From Halorussus limi (lineage in GTDB: Archaea; Halobacteriota; Halobacteria; Halobacteriales; Haladaptataceae), in the NCBI RefSeq assembly GCF_023238205.1, contig NZ_CP096659.1:310001-374000 (forward strand): 64,000 bases of DNA. Reading direction: 5' to 3'. The translations under genes and the position numbers were made by a program. Position 1 is the stretch's first letter. Each line of letters opens with the position of its first letter. This document shows, piece after piece, positions 1-9,370 of the stretch. The notes under the pieces are model-generated. The model saw only the letters and a list, made by a program, of their open reading frames with translations. It did not search any database and was not told the DNA's origin.

Positions 1-1134
1 CTCGCCCGCGGGCGGGAGCATGAGCTGGTAACCCCCGAGCGCGAACAGCAGGTTCTCGGGTTCGCCGGGCACGTGAACCACGGGACTCCCGCGCCAGAAC
101 ATCGCGCCGAGACCGACCGCTATCATCACCGCGACCGGCACCGCGAAGTTCCGCCAGTCGGGCGTCGCGGCGTCGGCCATCTCGTAGCGGTCCATCTCCT
201 CGGATATCATCGGGTCGTGGTCCTCGCCGACGACGCCGTCCCCGGCGCGAGCGCGTTCCTCCTCGCGCTTCATCCCGAGGATGTTCGGGAAGACCTGCCA
301 CGCGACCAGCGCGGCGATGATGAGCGCGACCCACGAGTAGAACCCGAAGAAGAGGCTGTTGAAGAACAGCGGCCAGATTTCGGCCGTGACCGCGGTCGGG
401 CCGTCGCTCCCGGCCGTCACGAACCCGCTCATCGCCTGCGGAAGCACGTCCTGACTCGCGGCGGACTCGAGCCCCGCGCCGATGAAGCCGATGAGCGCCG
501 CGCCCCACGTCGAGTAGAACGCGAGGCGCGCGGCCGGACTCCCCGCCGAGTCCACGTAGTAGGCCAACTTCGCCCGCGAGACGTTGTACTTGTCGGTCAG
601 CGGACGCATCATCGACCCGACCACCAGACAGTTGAAGTAGTCGTCGATGTGGACCGCGATTCCCGCGATGTAGGCCGCCTTCTCGGCGTCCGCCGGGGAG
701 TCGGCCCACTCGGCGAGCGCTTCGAGGACGCCCTGAATCGCGCCCGCCCGAATCATCAGGCCTATCATCCCGCCGATGGCGAAGATGGCGAGCAGGACGT
801 TCTCGACGTACCACGCGGAACTGAACAGCGGTGCGGTGGCGACGAGCGTCGGAATCAGTTTCAGGCCGAACAGCGCGCCGAGGAGGTTTCCTGTCGTGAC
901 CGGACCGACCGTCAACCACGGGGTTTGTACCTGCGAGACGAGCACTTGACCCACCATGTCCGGCGGCACGCCGACCGCGGCCGCGCCCGGTTTCAGCGCG
1001 CCGTAAATCGGGCCGGCGCTCGCTACGCCGACGAACAGGCCGATGAGCGCGTCTCGGGTCGTCCACGCCAGCGTGATGGCGAGAATCGCTGGGACGAGCG
1101 ACCAGACGCCGGCGTCGATGCTTTCGAGAGCCAT
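1..1134 (-). CDS. NhaC-family Na+/H+ antiporter, C-terminal part cut by window edge
   Basis: A polytopic membrane protein of the NhaC family, which exchanges Na+ for H+ across the cytoplasmic membrane. The 378 codons visible begin at an ATG at 1134, and the frame stays open to base 1, so the 3' end lies outside the window. Family-type features are the stretch GIAVHIDDYFNCLVVGS followed by MRPLTDKYNVSRAKLAYYVD and SAGSPA, plus many hydrophobic helices. A hydrophilic acidic loop (near residues 310-340) precedes further helices. It stands alone, transcribed away from the ABC importer genes. A second NhaC homologue lies at 28776-30227; substrate ions cannot be told from sequence. Confidence 0.88.
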   Translation of the reverse strand, partial: MALESIDAGVWSLVPAILAITLAWTTRDALIGLFVGVASAGPIYGALKPGAAAVGVPPDMVGQVLVSQVQTPWLTVGPVTTGNLLGALFGLKLIPTLVATAPLFSSAWYVENVLLAIFAIGGMIGLMIRAGAIQGVLEALAEWADSPADAEKAAYIAGIAVHIDDYFNCLVVGSMMRPLTDKYNVSRAKLAYYVDSAGSPAARLAFYSTWGAALIGFIGAGLESAASQDVLPQAMSGFVTAGSDGPTAVTAEIWPLFFNSLFFGFYSWVALIIAALVAWQVFPNILGMKREEERARAGDGVVGEDHDPMISEEMDRYEMADAATPDWRNFAVPVAVMIAVGLGAMFWRGSPVVHVPGEPENLLFALGGYQLMLPPAGE

Positions 1135-1335
1135 ACCCAATCGGTGGCAGTCGGTGCCACATATGGGTTGCGACTGAAAGAAACGCTCTGCCGTCTGAAT
1201 TTCAGGAAAACCAAGGGGTTGGCGTTTCCAGACCGGCGAGGCGTTCACGCCCCGACCGACAGCACGCACCGGAAGGGTCGCGGACCGGCAAAACGAGTTG
1301 GCCCGTCCGGTTCCGGTTCCGGTTCGACGGTTCGG

Positions 1336-2316
1336 CTACCGGTCTCGGCCCTCGACGTCGCCGATGCCGGGGATGGCGAACCGCCGTTCGACGAACGACA
1401 TCAGCTTCGACGCCGAGAGGACGAGACCGAGGTAGAGCAGCGCGGCGAACGCGTACATCGTGGTGAACTCGAACGTCTCCGACGCGATGGCGTCGGCGCG
1501 CTCGAACAGTTCGGGGACGGTGATGAACGCCGCCAGCGACGAGTACTTGATGAGGTAGACCAGTTCGTTCGACCAGCCCGGGATGGCGTAGCGAAGCCCC
1601 TGCGGGAGGACGACGTGGCGAATCCCCGCGAGTTTCGACATCCCGACGGCGCGGGCCGCGGTCAACTGCCCGGAGTCGACGCTCTCGATGGCCGCCCGGA
1701 TGTACTCCGACTGGTAGGCCGACCCGTTGATGGTGAAGCCGATGATGGCGACCCAGACGGCCTGCCCGGGGACGATGCCGACGCCGACCAGCGGGAGTTC
1801 GCGTATCCACGCCGACAGCCCCATGCCGTAGTAGAGGACGAACAGTTGGGCCAGCAGCGGCGTCCCGCGGATGAGTTCGGTGTAGGCCAGCGAGAGCCAC
1901 GCCGTCTTCTCGCCGTACACCCGCGCGACCGCGAGCGGAACCGCGAGGACGAACCCCAGCGCGATGGTGGTGACGGTCAGTACGACGGTCAGCCACGCGC
2001 CCTTCGCCAGCGCGGGCAGCGCCGACGCGCCGGTCGCGAGGAACGAGAACAGCCCCGCGACCTGTGCGAGGGGCCACCCGAGGACGCCGAGCGCGTCGGC
2101 CGCCGCCGACAGCGACTCGGCGACTCCGGCGAACGTCGCGGCCGGAATTAGCGGTTGGCCGGGCGGAACGACGGCCCCGCCGAGCAGCCAGTCGTTGACC
2201 CACCGGAAGACCAGCCACCCCCAGAACAGCGCCGCGGCCCCGACGCCGAGCCACTGGCGGAGTCCGTACGACCGCCAGCGCGGGGCCGCCGTCGCGCGTC
2301 GAGTCACGTCACTCAT
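1336..2316 (-). CDS. polar amino-acid ABC transporter permease (second permease of cassette 1)
   Basis: Membrane-spanning subunit of a polar amino-acid importer (HisM/GlnP type, 326 aa). The N-terminal 90 residues hold extra hydrophobic segments. They are followed by the five-helix BPD_transp_1 domain with the typical opening GAWLTVVLTVTTIALGFVLA, the RGTPLL motif and the EAA loop seen as ESVDSGQLTAARAVGMSK. The start ATG overlaps the end of the ATPase gene by 8 bases, so the two are probably translationally coupled. It is last in the leftward operon of binding protein, permease, ATPase and permease. The exact amino acid carried is unknown. Confidence 0.9.
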   Translation of the reverse strand: MSDVTRRATAAPRWRSYGLRQWLGVGAAALFWGWLVFRWVNDWLLGGAVVPPGQPLIPAATFAGVAESLSAAADALGVLGWPLAQVAGLFSFLATGASALPALAKGAWLTVVLTVTTIALGFVLAVPLAVARVYGEKTAWLSLAYTELIRGTPLLAQLFVLYYGMGLSAWIRELPLVGVGIVPGQAVWVAIIGFTINGSAYQSEYIRAAIESVDSGQLTAARAVGMSKLAGIRHVVLPQGLRYAIPGWSNELVYLIKYSSLAAFITVPELFERADAIASETFEFTTMYAFAALLYLGLVLSASKLMSFVERRFAIPGIGDVEGRDR

Positions 2317-3058
2317 GGTCGCCGTGGACCTCGTCGAGGCGACCGAGGAACTCCCCGGTCCGCGCCTGCTCGGGGCTCTCGAACAACTGTTCGGGCGGGC
2401 CGCGCTCGACGATGTTGCCGTCTTCGAGGAAGGTGACGGTGCTGGCCGCCGACCGTGCGAACCCCATCTCGTGGGTGACGACCAGCATCGTCATTCCGCG
2501 CTCGACCAAGTCGCGCATCACACCGACCACCTCGCCGATGAGTTCGGGGTCGAGCGCGCTGGTCGGTTCGTCGAACAGCATCAGTTTGGGTTCCATCGCC
2601 AGCGCCCGGGCGATGCCGACCCGCTGTTTCTGGCCGCCCGACAGCTCCGCCGGGTAGGAGTCAGCCTGCGCCGCGAGTCCGACCATCTCGAGGTGTTCGT
2701 CGGCCACGCTCCGGGCCTCCTCCTTGGAGAGTCCCTTGACTCGCCGCAGACCGAGCGTGATGTTCTTGCGGGCTGTCAGGTGCGCGAACAGGTTGAAGTC
2801 CTGAAACACCATGCCGACGTCCCGCCGAAGCTGGTTCACGTCCGCGTCCGGACCCGTCGTACTCTCCCCGTCGAGGTAGATGTCGCCGGAGTCGTACTCC
2901 GTGAGGCGGTTGACACACCGCAGGAGCGTGGACTTCCCGCTCCCGCTGGGACCGACGACGACTTCGACGTCTCCCCGGTCCATTTCGAAGCTCACGTCCC
3001 GGAGGACGCGTTCGTCACCGTAACTCTTCGAGAGGTTCTCGACGCGTAGCAGACTCAT
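2309..3058 (-). CDS. polar amino-acid ABC transporter ATP-binding protein (cassette 1)
   Basis: Cytoplasmic ATPase (249 aa) that powers the importer encoded on both sides. It shows Walker [10 protein letters not shown] near residue 36, a Q-loop (VFQDFNLF), the signature [15 protein letters not shown], Walker B LMLFDEPTSALDPE and the switch histidine in VVTHEMGFA. Length and motifs match the GlnQ/HisP family. Its ATG overlaps the stop of the upstream permease by four bases (ATGA) and its end overlaps the next permease by eight, a tight operon. Substrate is not inferable beyond a polar amino acid. Confidence 0.93.
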   Translation of the reverse strand: MSLLRVENLSKSYGDERVLRDVSFEMDRGDVEVVVGPSGSGKSTLLRCVNRLTEYDSGDIYLDGESTTGPDADVNQLRRDVGMVFQDFNLFAHLTARKNITLGLRRVKGLSKEEARSVADEHLEMVGLAAQADSYPAELSGGQKQRVGIARALAMEPKLMLFDEPTSALDPELIGEVVGVMRDLVERGMTMLVVTHEMGFARSAASTVTFLEDGNIVERGPPEQLFESPEQARTGEFLGRLDEVHGDHE

Positions 3059-3729
3059 GTGGAATCACCTGTTGGAATCGCGAAGACGCTGCCGACGTAG
3101 TCCAGCGTCCGGTTGGTGGCGAACGTCAGCACGAAGTACACCGCGCTGGCGAACAGGATGACCTCCAGCACGGCGTTGGTGTTCTGGACGAACAGGTCGT
3201 TGCTTCGGGTCAGCAGTTCCGAGAGACCGATGGCGAACGCGACGCTCGTGTCCTTGAGGACGATGGTGAACTCGTTCTGGAAGCCCGGAATCGACCGGCG
3301 CAGCGCCTGCGGGACGACGACGTGGCGAATCGCTCGGAGCCGAGACATCCCGACGGCGCGAGCGGCCTCCATCTGTCCCTCGCCGATGCTCTGTATCGCG
3401 CCGCGGAATATCTGGGACTGATAGGCCGCGCTCCGCAGTCCGAGACCGAGGACGGCCGCGGCGAACGCGCTCTCGATGGGCGTGCCGAAGTAGGCGAACA
3501 GCAGGATGACGACGATGGGCGTCCCCCGGAGGACGACGCCGACGCTCTCGACCGCACCGCTGGCGTACCGACCGCCGTACACCTCGACGGCCCCCGCCGG
3601 GAATCCGGCGAGGAAGCCGAGCAGGATGCTGGCGGCCGTCAGCGCGACGGTCAGCACTATCCCGCCGAACAGATACGACAGGTTGTCGGCGACGAACGCC
3701 CAGTCGCCCGACAGCAGCGGAGTCACCAC
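3055..3729 (-). CDS. polar amino-acid ABC transporter permease (first permease of cassette 1)
   Basis: Permease subunit of 224 aa with a single BPD_transp_1 domain: about five transmembrane helices, the RGTPIVVILLF motif and an EAA loop read as [22 protein letters not shown]. The start is a GTG four bases after the stop of the binding-protein gene, so the reading order is binding protein then permease. Its stop overlaps the ATPase ATG. Having two unequal permeases (224 and 326 aa) in one cassette suggests a heterodimeric channel as in histidine importers; this is inferred from family knowledge. Confidence 0.9.
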   Translation of the reverse strand: MVTPLLSGDWAFVADNLSYLFGGIVLTVALTAASILLGFLAGFPAGAVEVYGGRYASGAVESVGVVLRGTPIVVILLFAYFGTPIESAFAAAVLGLGLRSAAYQSQIFRGAIQSIGEGQMEAARAVGMSRLRAIRHVVVPQALRRSIPGFQNEFTIVLKDTSVAFAIGLSELLTRSNDLFVQNTNAVLEVILFASAVYFVLTFATNRTLDYVGSVFAIPTGDST

Positions 3730-3733
3730 GGCT

Positions 3734-4546
3734 CTACGAGTCGCTGAACCACTTGTTTCGGATCTCGGTGTACTTGCCGCTGTCGCGAACGGCTTTCAGC
3801 CCGTTGTTGAGGGCCTTCTGAACGTCGCTGTCGCCCTGTCGCACGCCGAAGCCGTACTTCTCGCCGGTCTCGTAGGTGAACGCGATGGAGACGTCGCGCT
3901 CGCTCTGGAACGTCTTGGCGACCGGCTTGTCGATGACGATGGCGTCGATGTTGCCGTTCACGAGGTCCTCGACTGCCAGCACGTAGCTTCCGTAGGAGTT
4001 GTAGTTCGACTCCTTCAGTTTGCCCTTCGCAATCAGTTCGTCCTTGATGATGCCCTCGCCCGTGGTCCCCTTCTGGGCGCCGACGGGGTGGCCCGAGAAG
4101 TCGCCGAGTTTCGACGGCGAGAAGTCGCCGCCCTTGCGCACGAGTATCGACTGGTCGGCGCTGTAGTAGGGGTTCGAGAAGTCGATTTTCTTGTCGCGCT
4201 TCTCGTTGATGGTCATCGCGCCCGCGATGACGTCGATTTTCTCGCTACTGAGCGCGGGCATGAGTCCCTTGAACTCGAACTCCTCCCACCCCGAGAGCGT
4301 GTACTCGCTCTCGGAGACGACCGCCTCCAGCAGGTCGATGTCGAAGCCGACGAGTTCGCCGCCCTTCTTCATCTCGAACGGGGGGAACCCGGGTGCGGTA
4401 CCGGCGGTTAGCTTCTTGTTGCCGCCGCCGCTTCCGGTGATGCTACCGATACAGCCAGCGGTTCCGGTCAGCCCTGCGACGCCGCTCGCACCGACGACCT
4501 TGACGTAGGTACGACGGTCCATATCGACGGAAGTTCTGCGTTCCAT
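3734..4546 (-). CDS. amino-acid ABC transporter substrate-binding lipoprotein (cassette 1)
   Basis: Extracellular solute-binding protein of family 3 (270 aa from the ATG at 4546). A twin-arginine motif DRRTYVKVVG is followed by a hydrophobic stretch and a lipobox GTAGC, so it is likely exported folded by Tat and anchored as a lipoprotein. Mature-domain hallmarks are GFDIDLLEAV, AGAMTINEKRDKKIDFSNPYY and GAQKGTTGE. An in-frame ATG at 4522 (MDRRTYVK) would give a more usual signal length. However, an AT-rich box near 4566-4574 fits a leaderless start at 4546. First gene of its operon. Confidence 0.9.
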   Translation of the reverse strand: MERRTSVDMDRRTYVKVVGASGVAGLTGTAGCIGSITGSGGGNKKLTAGTAPGFPPFEMKKGGELVGFDIDLLEAVVSESEYTLSGWEEFEFKGLMPALSSEKIDVIAGAMTINEKRDKKIDFSNPYYSADQSILVRKGGDFSPSKLGDFSGHPVGAQKGTTGEGIIKDELIAKGKLKESNYNSYGSYVLAVEDLVNGNIDAIVIDKPVAKTFQSERDVSIAFTYETGEKYGFGVRQGDSDVQKALNNGLKAVRDSGKYTEIRNKWFSDS

Positions 4547-4823
4547 ACTGGCATAGGAGGAAGACTACGCTTTTGAACCTTTCTCACCCGTTCGCCCGTT
4601 CAAAATTTGCGAGAACCGGGTTACGTACCGTCATTTCGTCGGTAATAATACGCATATTGACGCTTTCAGGTAGCGTCGCTAGATGCGACAATCGGGTTCC
4701 CGAGGTTGCAGTCGGCGAGTGATAGCCGAAGGAGAGAGGCGATAGTCGCAGGGACGAGTGTAAGTTGGAGACGACGAACGGCAGGCCGCCGGACCGGCGA
4801 CCCGAGCAGTCCAGCGCCTCGCG

Positions 4824-5597
4824 CTACAGCACGCGTTGGAGGAACTGCTTGGCCCGGTCGGTCTCGGGGTGGTCGAAGAACTCGTCGGGAGGTCCTTCCT
4901 CCACGATGCGGCCCTCCGACATCAGCACCACGCGGTCGCCGACTTCGCGGGCGAACCCCATCTCGTGGGTGACGACCAGCATCGTCATCCCCTCCTCGGC
5001 GAGTCCCCGCATGACTCCCAACACCTCGCCGACGAGTTCGGGGTCGAGCGCGCTCGTCACCTCGTCGAACAGCATCACCTCGGGGTCCATCGCCAGCGCC
5101 CGAGCGATGGCGACCCGCTGTTTCTGGCCGCCAGACAACTCGGCGGGGAACGAGTCGAGTTGGTCGCCGAGACCGACCTCTTCGAGCAGGTTCTCGCCGC
5201 GCTGTCGGGCGTCGGCCTCCGAGAGACCTCGGACCCGAACCGGCGCGAGCGTGACGTTCTGGAGCGCCGTCTTGTGCGGGAAGAGGTTGAAGTGCTGGAA
5301 CACCATCCCGACCTTCTGACGGAGTCGATTCACGTCCACGCCGGGTGCGGTGATGGCCTCGCCGGCGATTCGGACCTCGCCGTCCTGAATCTCTTCGAGT
5401 CGGTTCACGCACCGCAGGAGCGTTGACTTTCCACTTCCGCTGGGCCCGACGATGACCACGACCTCCTGTTCCTCGACCGCGAGGTCGATGTCCTTGAGGA
5501 CGTGGGCGCTCCCGAAGAACTTGTCCACGCCGTCGAACTCGACCATCGGTTGGCCGACCGCGAGGTCGTCGGTCGTCATCTCGCTCCGGTCGCTCAT
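4824..5597 (-). CDS. polar amino-acid ABC transporter ATP-binding protein (cassette 2)
   Basis: ATPase of the second importer cassette, 257 aa. It has Walker [10 protein letters not shown], the signature [15 protein letters not shown] and Walker [15 protein letters not shown], in which a valine replaces the usual proline after the catalytic glutamate, plus [12 protein letters not shown]. Its ATG overlaps the stop of the permease gene by four bases. It is close in sequence to the cassette-1 ATPase but not identical. It is the last gene of a leftward operon of binding protein, permease and ATPase, with a 277-base gap before cassette 1. Confidence 0.92.
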   Translation of the reverse strand: MSDRSEMTTDDLAVGQPMVEFDGVDKFFGSAHVLKDIDLAVEEQEVVVIVGPSGSGKSTLLRCVNRLEEIQDGEVRIAGEAITAPGVDVNRLRQKVGMVFQHFNLFPHKTALQNVTLAPVRVRGLSEADARQRGENLLEEVGLGDQLDSFPAELSGGQKQRVAIARALAMDPEVMLFDEVTSALDPELVGEVLGVMRGLAEEGMTMLVVTHEMGFAREVGDRVVLMSEGRIVEEGPPDEFFDHPETDRAKQFLQRVL

Positions 5598-6508
5598 CGG
5601 CGCTCACCCCACCCGAACCGCTCGCGGAGTCCGCCGGACTCCTCGTCGTCGCCCGTCCCCCACTCGGCGCGGTCTTCGAGATACTGGACGGTCCGCATCA
5701 GCGGGAGCGTGATGGCCAGATACGTCACCGCGACGAGGACGATGGGCGTCCACGCGTCGAACTGGTTCGAGTTTATCTCCCGAAACACGGTGATTATCTC
5801 GGGGAACGCGATGACGGTCAACAGCGACGTGTCCTTGACCAGAATCACCTGGTCGTTGCCGATGGCCGCCAGCGCGTTGCGCCACGCCTGGGGCAGGATT
5901 ATCTCCCGCATCGAATCGACGTACGACATCCCGAGCGACCGGGCGGCCTCCATCTGGCCCTCCGCAACCGCGTTGATGCCGCCCTTCACCGCCTCGCCGA
6001 CGTACGCGGCGTGGTTCAGCGTCAGCGCGATGACGGCCGTGATGAACGTCCAGTCGACGACCAGAACCTCCGGGACGACGACGTACCCCTCCGAAATCGG
6101 GAACTCCCCCGGCGGCCACAGCGACGGGATGCCGAGGTAGATGATGAACAGTTGGAAGAGCAGCGGCGTCCCCCGAAAGAACTGGACGTACGCGGTGGCG
6201 ATGGCGTGAGTGACCGAGGTGCGCGACACTCGACCCAACCCCACGAACACCCCGGCGGTGACCGCGAGGACGCTGGAGATGACGACCACGACCACCACGC
6301 GGACGAACGCGACGACGAATCGGGGCACCACCGAGAACAGCAGGTCGTAGTTCACGTACTCCAGCAGGATGAGCGCGATGAATCCGAGGATGACCGCGGT
6401 GAACACCAGCGCCACCGCCATCCCGGCCCACTTGACGCGCTCGTCGGTCAGGTACCCCTCGTCGGCCGCGGTTTCGCCGCTTCGCTCCTCGGCGTACGTC
6501 CCCGCCAT
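5594..6508 (-). CDS. polar amino-acid ABC transporter permease (cassette 2)
   Basis: Single permease of cassette 2, 304 aa. A cytoplasmic N-terminus (about 30 residues), one extra helix, then the BPD_transp_1 domain with [15 protein letters not shown] and the EAA loop [23 protein letters not shown] charged C-terminal tail follows. It lies six bases after the binding-protein stop and overlaps the ATPase start by four bases. With only one permease gene, this importer presumably has a homodimeric channel, in contrast to cassette 1. Confidence 0.9.
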   Translation of the reverse strand: MAGTYAEERSGETAADEGYLTDERVKWAGMAVALVFTAVILGFIALILLEYVNYDLLFSVVPRFVVAFVRVVVVVVISSVLAVTAGVFVGLGRVSRTSVTHAIATAYVQFFRGTPLLFQLFIIYLGIPSLWPPGEFPISEGYVVVPEVLVVDWTFITAVIALTLNHAAYVGEAVKGGINAVAEGQMEAARSLGMSYVDSMREIILPQAWRNALAAIGNDQVILVKDTSLLTVIAFPEIITVFREINSNQFDAWTPIVLVAVTYLAITLPLMRTVQYLEDRAEWGTGDDEESGGLRERFGWGERR

Positions 6509-6514
6509 CCGGAA

Positions 6515-7456
6515 TTACCCGCCGTTCGTGGTCGTTTCGGTCGCGTTCCCGGCGGTTCCGTTGGCCGCGGTCGTCCCGTTCCCGGCAGTTCCGTTGGCCG
6601 CGGTCGTCCCCGGTGCCGGACGCGCACGTGAGAGAATCGCCTGCGGCGGTTCGCCGGTGAAGTACTCCTTGTAAATCTCCGCGTACCGGCCGCTCCCGAT
6701 GACCGCGTTGAGCGCCTCGTTGACCTGCCGGCGGAACTCGTCGTCGTCTTGCCGGAAGGCGATTCCGTAGCGTTCGACCGTCAGCGTGAGATAGGGCGGC
6801 GCGCTCTCGAACTCCTGGGCGGCCTGCCCCTCGCCCTCCAGCATGACGATGCTGTCGCGCTCGTCGGCGTACTGGAGGTTGACCGCGTTGTCGTTGATGA
6901 CCGCCGCGGCCTGATTGTTCAGCAGGGCGTTGAACGCGCCCGGAATCTGGTCGTAGCTGTCGATGTTGAGGTTGCCGTTGAGTCGTTTCTTCAACTGTTG
7001 GGCGGCGGCCTCTCCGGTCGTCCCCTTCTGGACCGCGACGGTCTTCCCTTCGAGGTCCTCGACGCTCTGGACGTCGCTCCCTTTCAGGATAGCCACCGTC
7101 TGGTACGCGATGAAGTACGGTTCCGAGAAGTCGACTTGCTGGTCGCGCTGGTCGTTGATAGTCATCGCCGACATGATGATGCGGAAGTTCCCGTTGTTCA
7201 GACTCGGGATGATGGTGTCGAACCCGGTCTGGACGAACTCGTACTCCCGGCCCAGTTCCTGGAAGATGGCGTCGGCGAGTTCCACGTCGAACCCGGTCAG
7301 TTCCCCGCTCTGGGTCCGGTACTCGAACGGCTTGTACGGGATGTCAGAGCCGATTCTGACGACCCCTTCGTCCTGCGCTCCGGCGAATCCTCCCAGCGAG
7401 AGACCGCCGACGATTCCTGCACTCCCCTTGACAAACGACCGCCTGTCGATGTCCAT
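6515..7456 (-). CDS. amino-acid ABC transporter substrate-binding protein (cassette 2) with sequon-rich tail
   Basis: Family-3 solute-binding protein, 313 aa. The N-terminus IDRRSFVKGSAGIVGG is a twin-arginine signal, but no lipobox cysteine follows; the sequence runs GGFAGAQDEG, suggesting a secreted protein cleaved after an AGA-type site. Core motifs are GFDVELADAIF, SAMTINDQRDQQVDFSEPY and VQKGTTGEAAAQQ. The last 30 residues are low-complexity Gly/Thr/Ala/Asn with four N-X-S/T sequons, encoded by near-identical short DNA repeats. That tail is absent from the cassette-1 protein and may be a glycosylated spacer. First gene of its operon. Confidence 0.9.
   Translation of the reverse strand: MDIDRRSFVKGSAGIVGGLSLGGFAGAQDEGVVRIGSDIPYKPFEYRTQSGELTGFDVELADAIFQELGREYEFVQTGFDTIIPSLNNGNFRIIMSAMTINDQRDQQVDFSEPYFIAYQTVAILKGSDVQSVEDLEGKTVAVQKGTTGEAAAQQLKKRLNGNLNIDSYDQIPGAFNALLNNQAAAVINDNAVNLQYADERDSIVMLEGEGQAAQEFESAPPYLTLTVERYGIAFRQDDDEFRRQVNEALNAVIGSGRYAEIYKEYFTGEPPQAILSRARPAPGTTAANGTAGNGTTAANGTAGNATETTTNGG
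6547..6622. repeat. short tandem repeat encoding Asn-Gly-Thr sequons
   Basis: Two near-identical direct repeats of about 30 bases (core cggttccgttggccgcggtc and neighbours) lie in the 3' end of the binding-protein gene and encode the AANGTAG units of its C-terminal tail. The repeat keeps the reading frame. Confidence 0.6.
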
Positions 7457-7544
7457 GTGTTTTCCCCCAACCTTGCGTCTACGCGATACTACATAACCGT
7501 GGCGCGAAACGTCTACGTTCGGAGGAGAGAGCCGCTAAATTCGA

Positions 7545-8021
7545 TTAATCGTCGCTCGGATAGCCGGCGGCCGCGTCGGCCGACCGGGAGTCGGGTGCGC
7601 CCGCGGCCTCGTAGGACCACAGCGTCGTGGCGAGCAGGGCCCCGAAGATTACCAGCGCCGCGGTGTGGTGGGCGACCTGCACCAGCGGCGTGTAGACGAA
7701 CACCGTCGCGCCGCCGAGGACGACCTGAATCGGCGTGACCGCCAGCGCGAGCGTCGCCGCGCCCCGGATGCGCTTCTCGGCGGTGTACTTCCACGACCCG
7801 ACGGCGGTCCCGAGGATGAAGAACCCGGTTATCATCGCGACGAGACGGTGGAACCACTCGACGAAACTCGGCCACGTCTGCGGAATCAGGCCGCCGTCGC
7901 AGAAGGGCCACTGGGCCGAGCAGGACAACCCCGCGCCCATCGCGGCGGTGTAGACGCCGAGCAGGATGAGCGCGAACGTGAGGCCGGTCGTGACCCCGGC
8001 GAGGTGGCGGAACCGGACCAT
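7545..8021 (-). CDS. ctaA: compact CtaA/COX15-type heme A synthase
   Basis: Integral membrane protein of 158 aa with about four transmembrane helices, half the usual CtaA length. It keeps the paired-cysteine loop (GLSCSAQWPFCDGG), a conserved histidine in EWFHRLVAMITGF and a histidine pair in QVAHHTAAL, matching one of the two four-helix halves of canonical heme A synthase. Half-size CtaA proteins are known in archaea such as Aeropyrum. Heme A synthase oxidises heme O to heme A for the terminal oxidase, here encoded far away at 55-60 kb. The C-terminal 20 residues are hydrophilic. Confidence 0.82.
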   Translation of the reverse strand: MVRFRHLAGVTTGLTFALILLGVYTAAMGAGLSCSAQWPFCDGGLIPQTWPSFVEWFHRLVAMITGFFILGTAVGSWKYTAEKRIRGAATLALAVTPIQVVLGGATVFVYTPLVQVAHHTAALVIFGALLATTLWSYEAAGAPDSRSADAAAGYPSDD

Positions 8022-8096
8022 CAGCGGACGCCTCCCAGTCGGAATGTATGGACTTGCACGGTTGGAACTCCCCTTGCCGGAGATTTCGACCGGTCG

Positions 8097-8104
8097 TACT
8101 TAGG
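8097..8104 (+). promoter_or_regulatory. candidate TATA box
   Basis: The box tacttagg lies 25-32 bases before an ATG at 8129. That ATG is in frame with the M24-like gene and would extend it by 41 residues. If this promoter is real, a leaderless transcript would start at 8129 rather than at the homology-supported 8252. Confidence 0.4.
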
Positions 8105-8251
8105 TCTGTTCGACTTCGCCTCGGCGGCATGACCGAACTGCGACGACTCGGAGAGACCGAGACGCTTCGCGGTCTCGGGGAGGCCCGGGTTCGCGGGCGA
8201 AGAATCACCGAATCCACCTCCTTCAAGGCCGTCCGCGCACACCGGCCACAC

Positions 8252-9370
8252 ATGACCAAGCAGGAGCGCCTCGACGCCTACCTCGCCGAGAACGACCTCG
8301 AAGCCGTCTGGTTCGCCCGGCCGAACTCCTTCGCGTGGCTGACCGGCGCGAGCAACGTCGTGGACCGCGAGGGCGACGTCGGCGTGGCCGCGGTGGGGTA
8401 CGACGGCGACGGACTCGAAGTCGTGACGAGCAACATCGAGGCCAACCGCTTCCGCGAGGAGGAACTGGCCGACGACGTGTCGGTCGCCGAGTTCCCGTGG
8501 TACGAGCAGTCGCTTTCCGGTGCGGTCGCCGACCGCACCGAGACCCCGGCCGCGGCCGACTTCGACGTTCCGGGAACGTCGTCGGTGGACGCCTCGCCGC
8601 TCCGCCAACCGCTGACCGAGGCAGACGTGGAGAACTACCGCGAACTCGGGCGGGAGACCGCACAGGCCGTCGAGTCGGTCTGTCGGGAACTCCAACCCGA
8701 CGACGTGGAGTCGGAGGTCGCCTCGGCGCTCCGGGTCGCGCTGTCCGCGCGGGACATCGAGGTGCCCGTCGCGCTGGTCGGCGGGGCCGAGCGCGCCCGG
8801 AAGTACCGCCACTACACGCCGACGAACGCCCGAATCGGCGAGTACGTCCTCGTCTCGGTCACGACCCAGCGCGACGGTCTCCACGCCAGCGCGACCCGGA
8901 CCGTCGCCTTCGAGTCCGAGATGGACGACGACGCGCTGAACGAACTCGGCGAGCGCCACCACGCCGCCCGCATCGTGGAGACGACCGCGCTCGGCGCGAC
9001 GCGGGCGGTCGCCGACCTCTCGGGCGACCCGGCGAGCGTCTTTCAGGCGATTCAGGCCGCCTACGAGCATCTGGGCCACGCCGACGAGTGGGAGAACCAC
9101 CATCAGGGCGGCGCGGCCGGGTTCGCTGGCCGGGAGTGGTTCGCCGCGCCCGAGGTGCCCGAGAGCGCCGAAATCACGACGCCGATGGCCTACGCGTACA
9201 ACCCGACGATTCGGGGCGCCAAGAGCGAGGACACCGTGCTGGTAACCGACGACGGGTTCGAGGTGCTGACCGACACCGGCCAGTGGCCCACGACCCCGGT
9301 GGACGCCTACGACTACGACGCGGTGATGGAGCGTCCCGACGTGCTGGTGCGGGAAGACGACGGAAACTGA
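8252..9370 (+). CDS. M24-fold (Xaa-Pro peptidase/creatinase-like) protein lacking most metal ligands
   Basis: Protein of 372 aa with a creatinase-type N-terminal domain (about 1-115, [17 protein letters not shown]) and a pita-bread C-terminal domain (about 120-340). The positions that carry the two aspartates of M24 peptidases read Ser202 (VLVSV) and Ser213 (HASATRT). The glutamate of the FTIEP motif reads Asn317 (YAYNP). His283 or His284 and Glu326 remain. Peptidase activity of the usual two-metal type is therefore doubtful; a substrate-binding or non-metal role is possible. An alternative in-frame start at 8129 has a TATA box upstream. Stands alone before malic enzyme. Confidence 0.8.
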   Translation: MTKQERLDAYLAENDLEAVWFARPNSFAWLTGASNVVDREGDVGVAAVGYDGDGLEVVTSNIEANRFREEELADDVSVAEFPWYEQSLSGAVADRTETPAAADFDVPGTSSVDASPLRQPLTEADVENYRELGRETAQAVESVCRELQPDDVESEVASALRVALSARDIEVPVALVGGAERARKYRHYTPTNARIGEYVLVSVTTQRDGLHASATRTVAFESEMDDDALNELGERHHAARIVETTALGATRAVADLSGDPASVFQAIQAAYEHLGHADEWENHHQGGAAGFAGREWFAAPEVPESAEITTPMAYAYNPTIRGAKSEDTVLVTDDGFEVLTDTGQWPTTPVDAYDYDAVMERPDVLVREDDGN

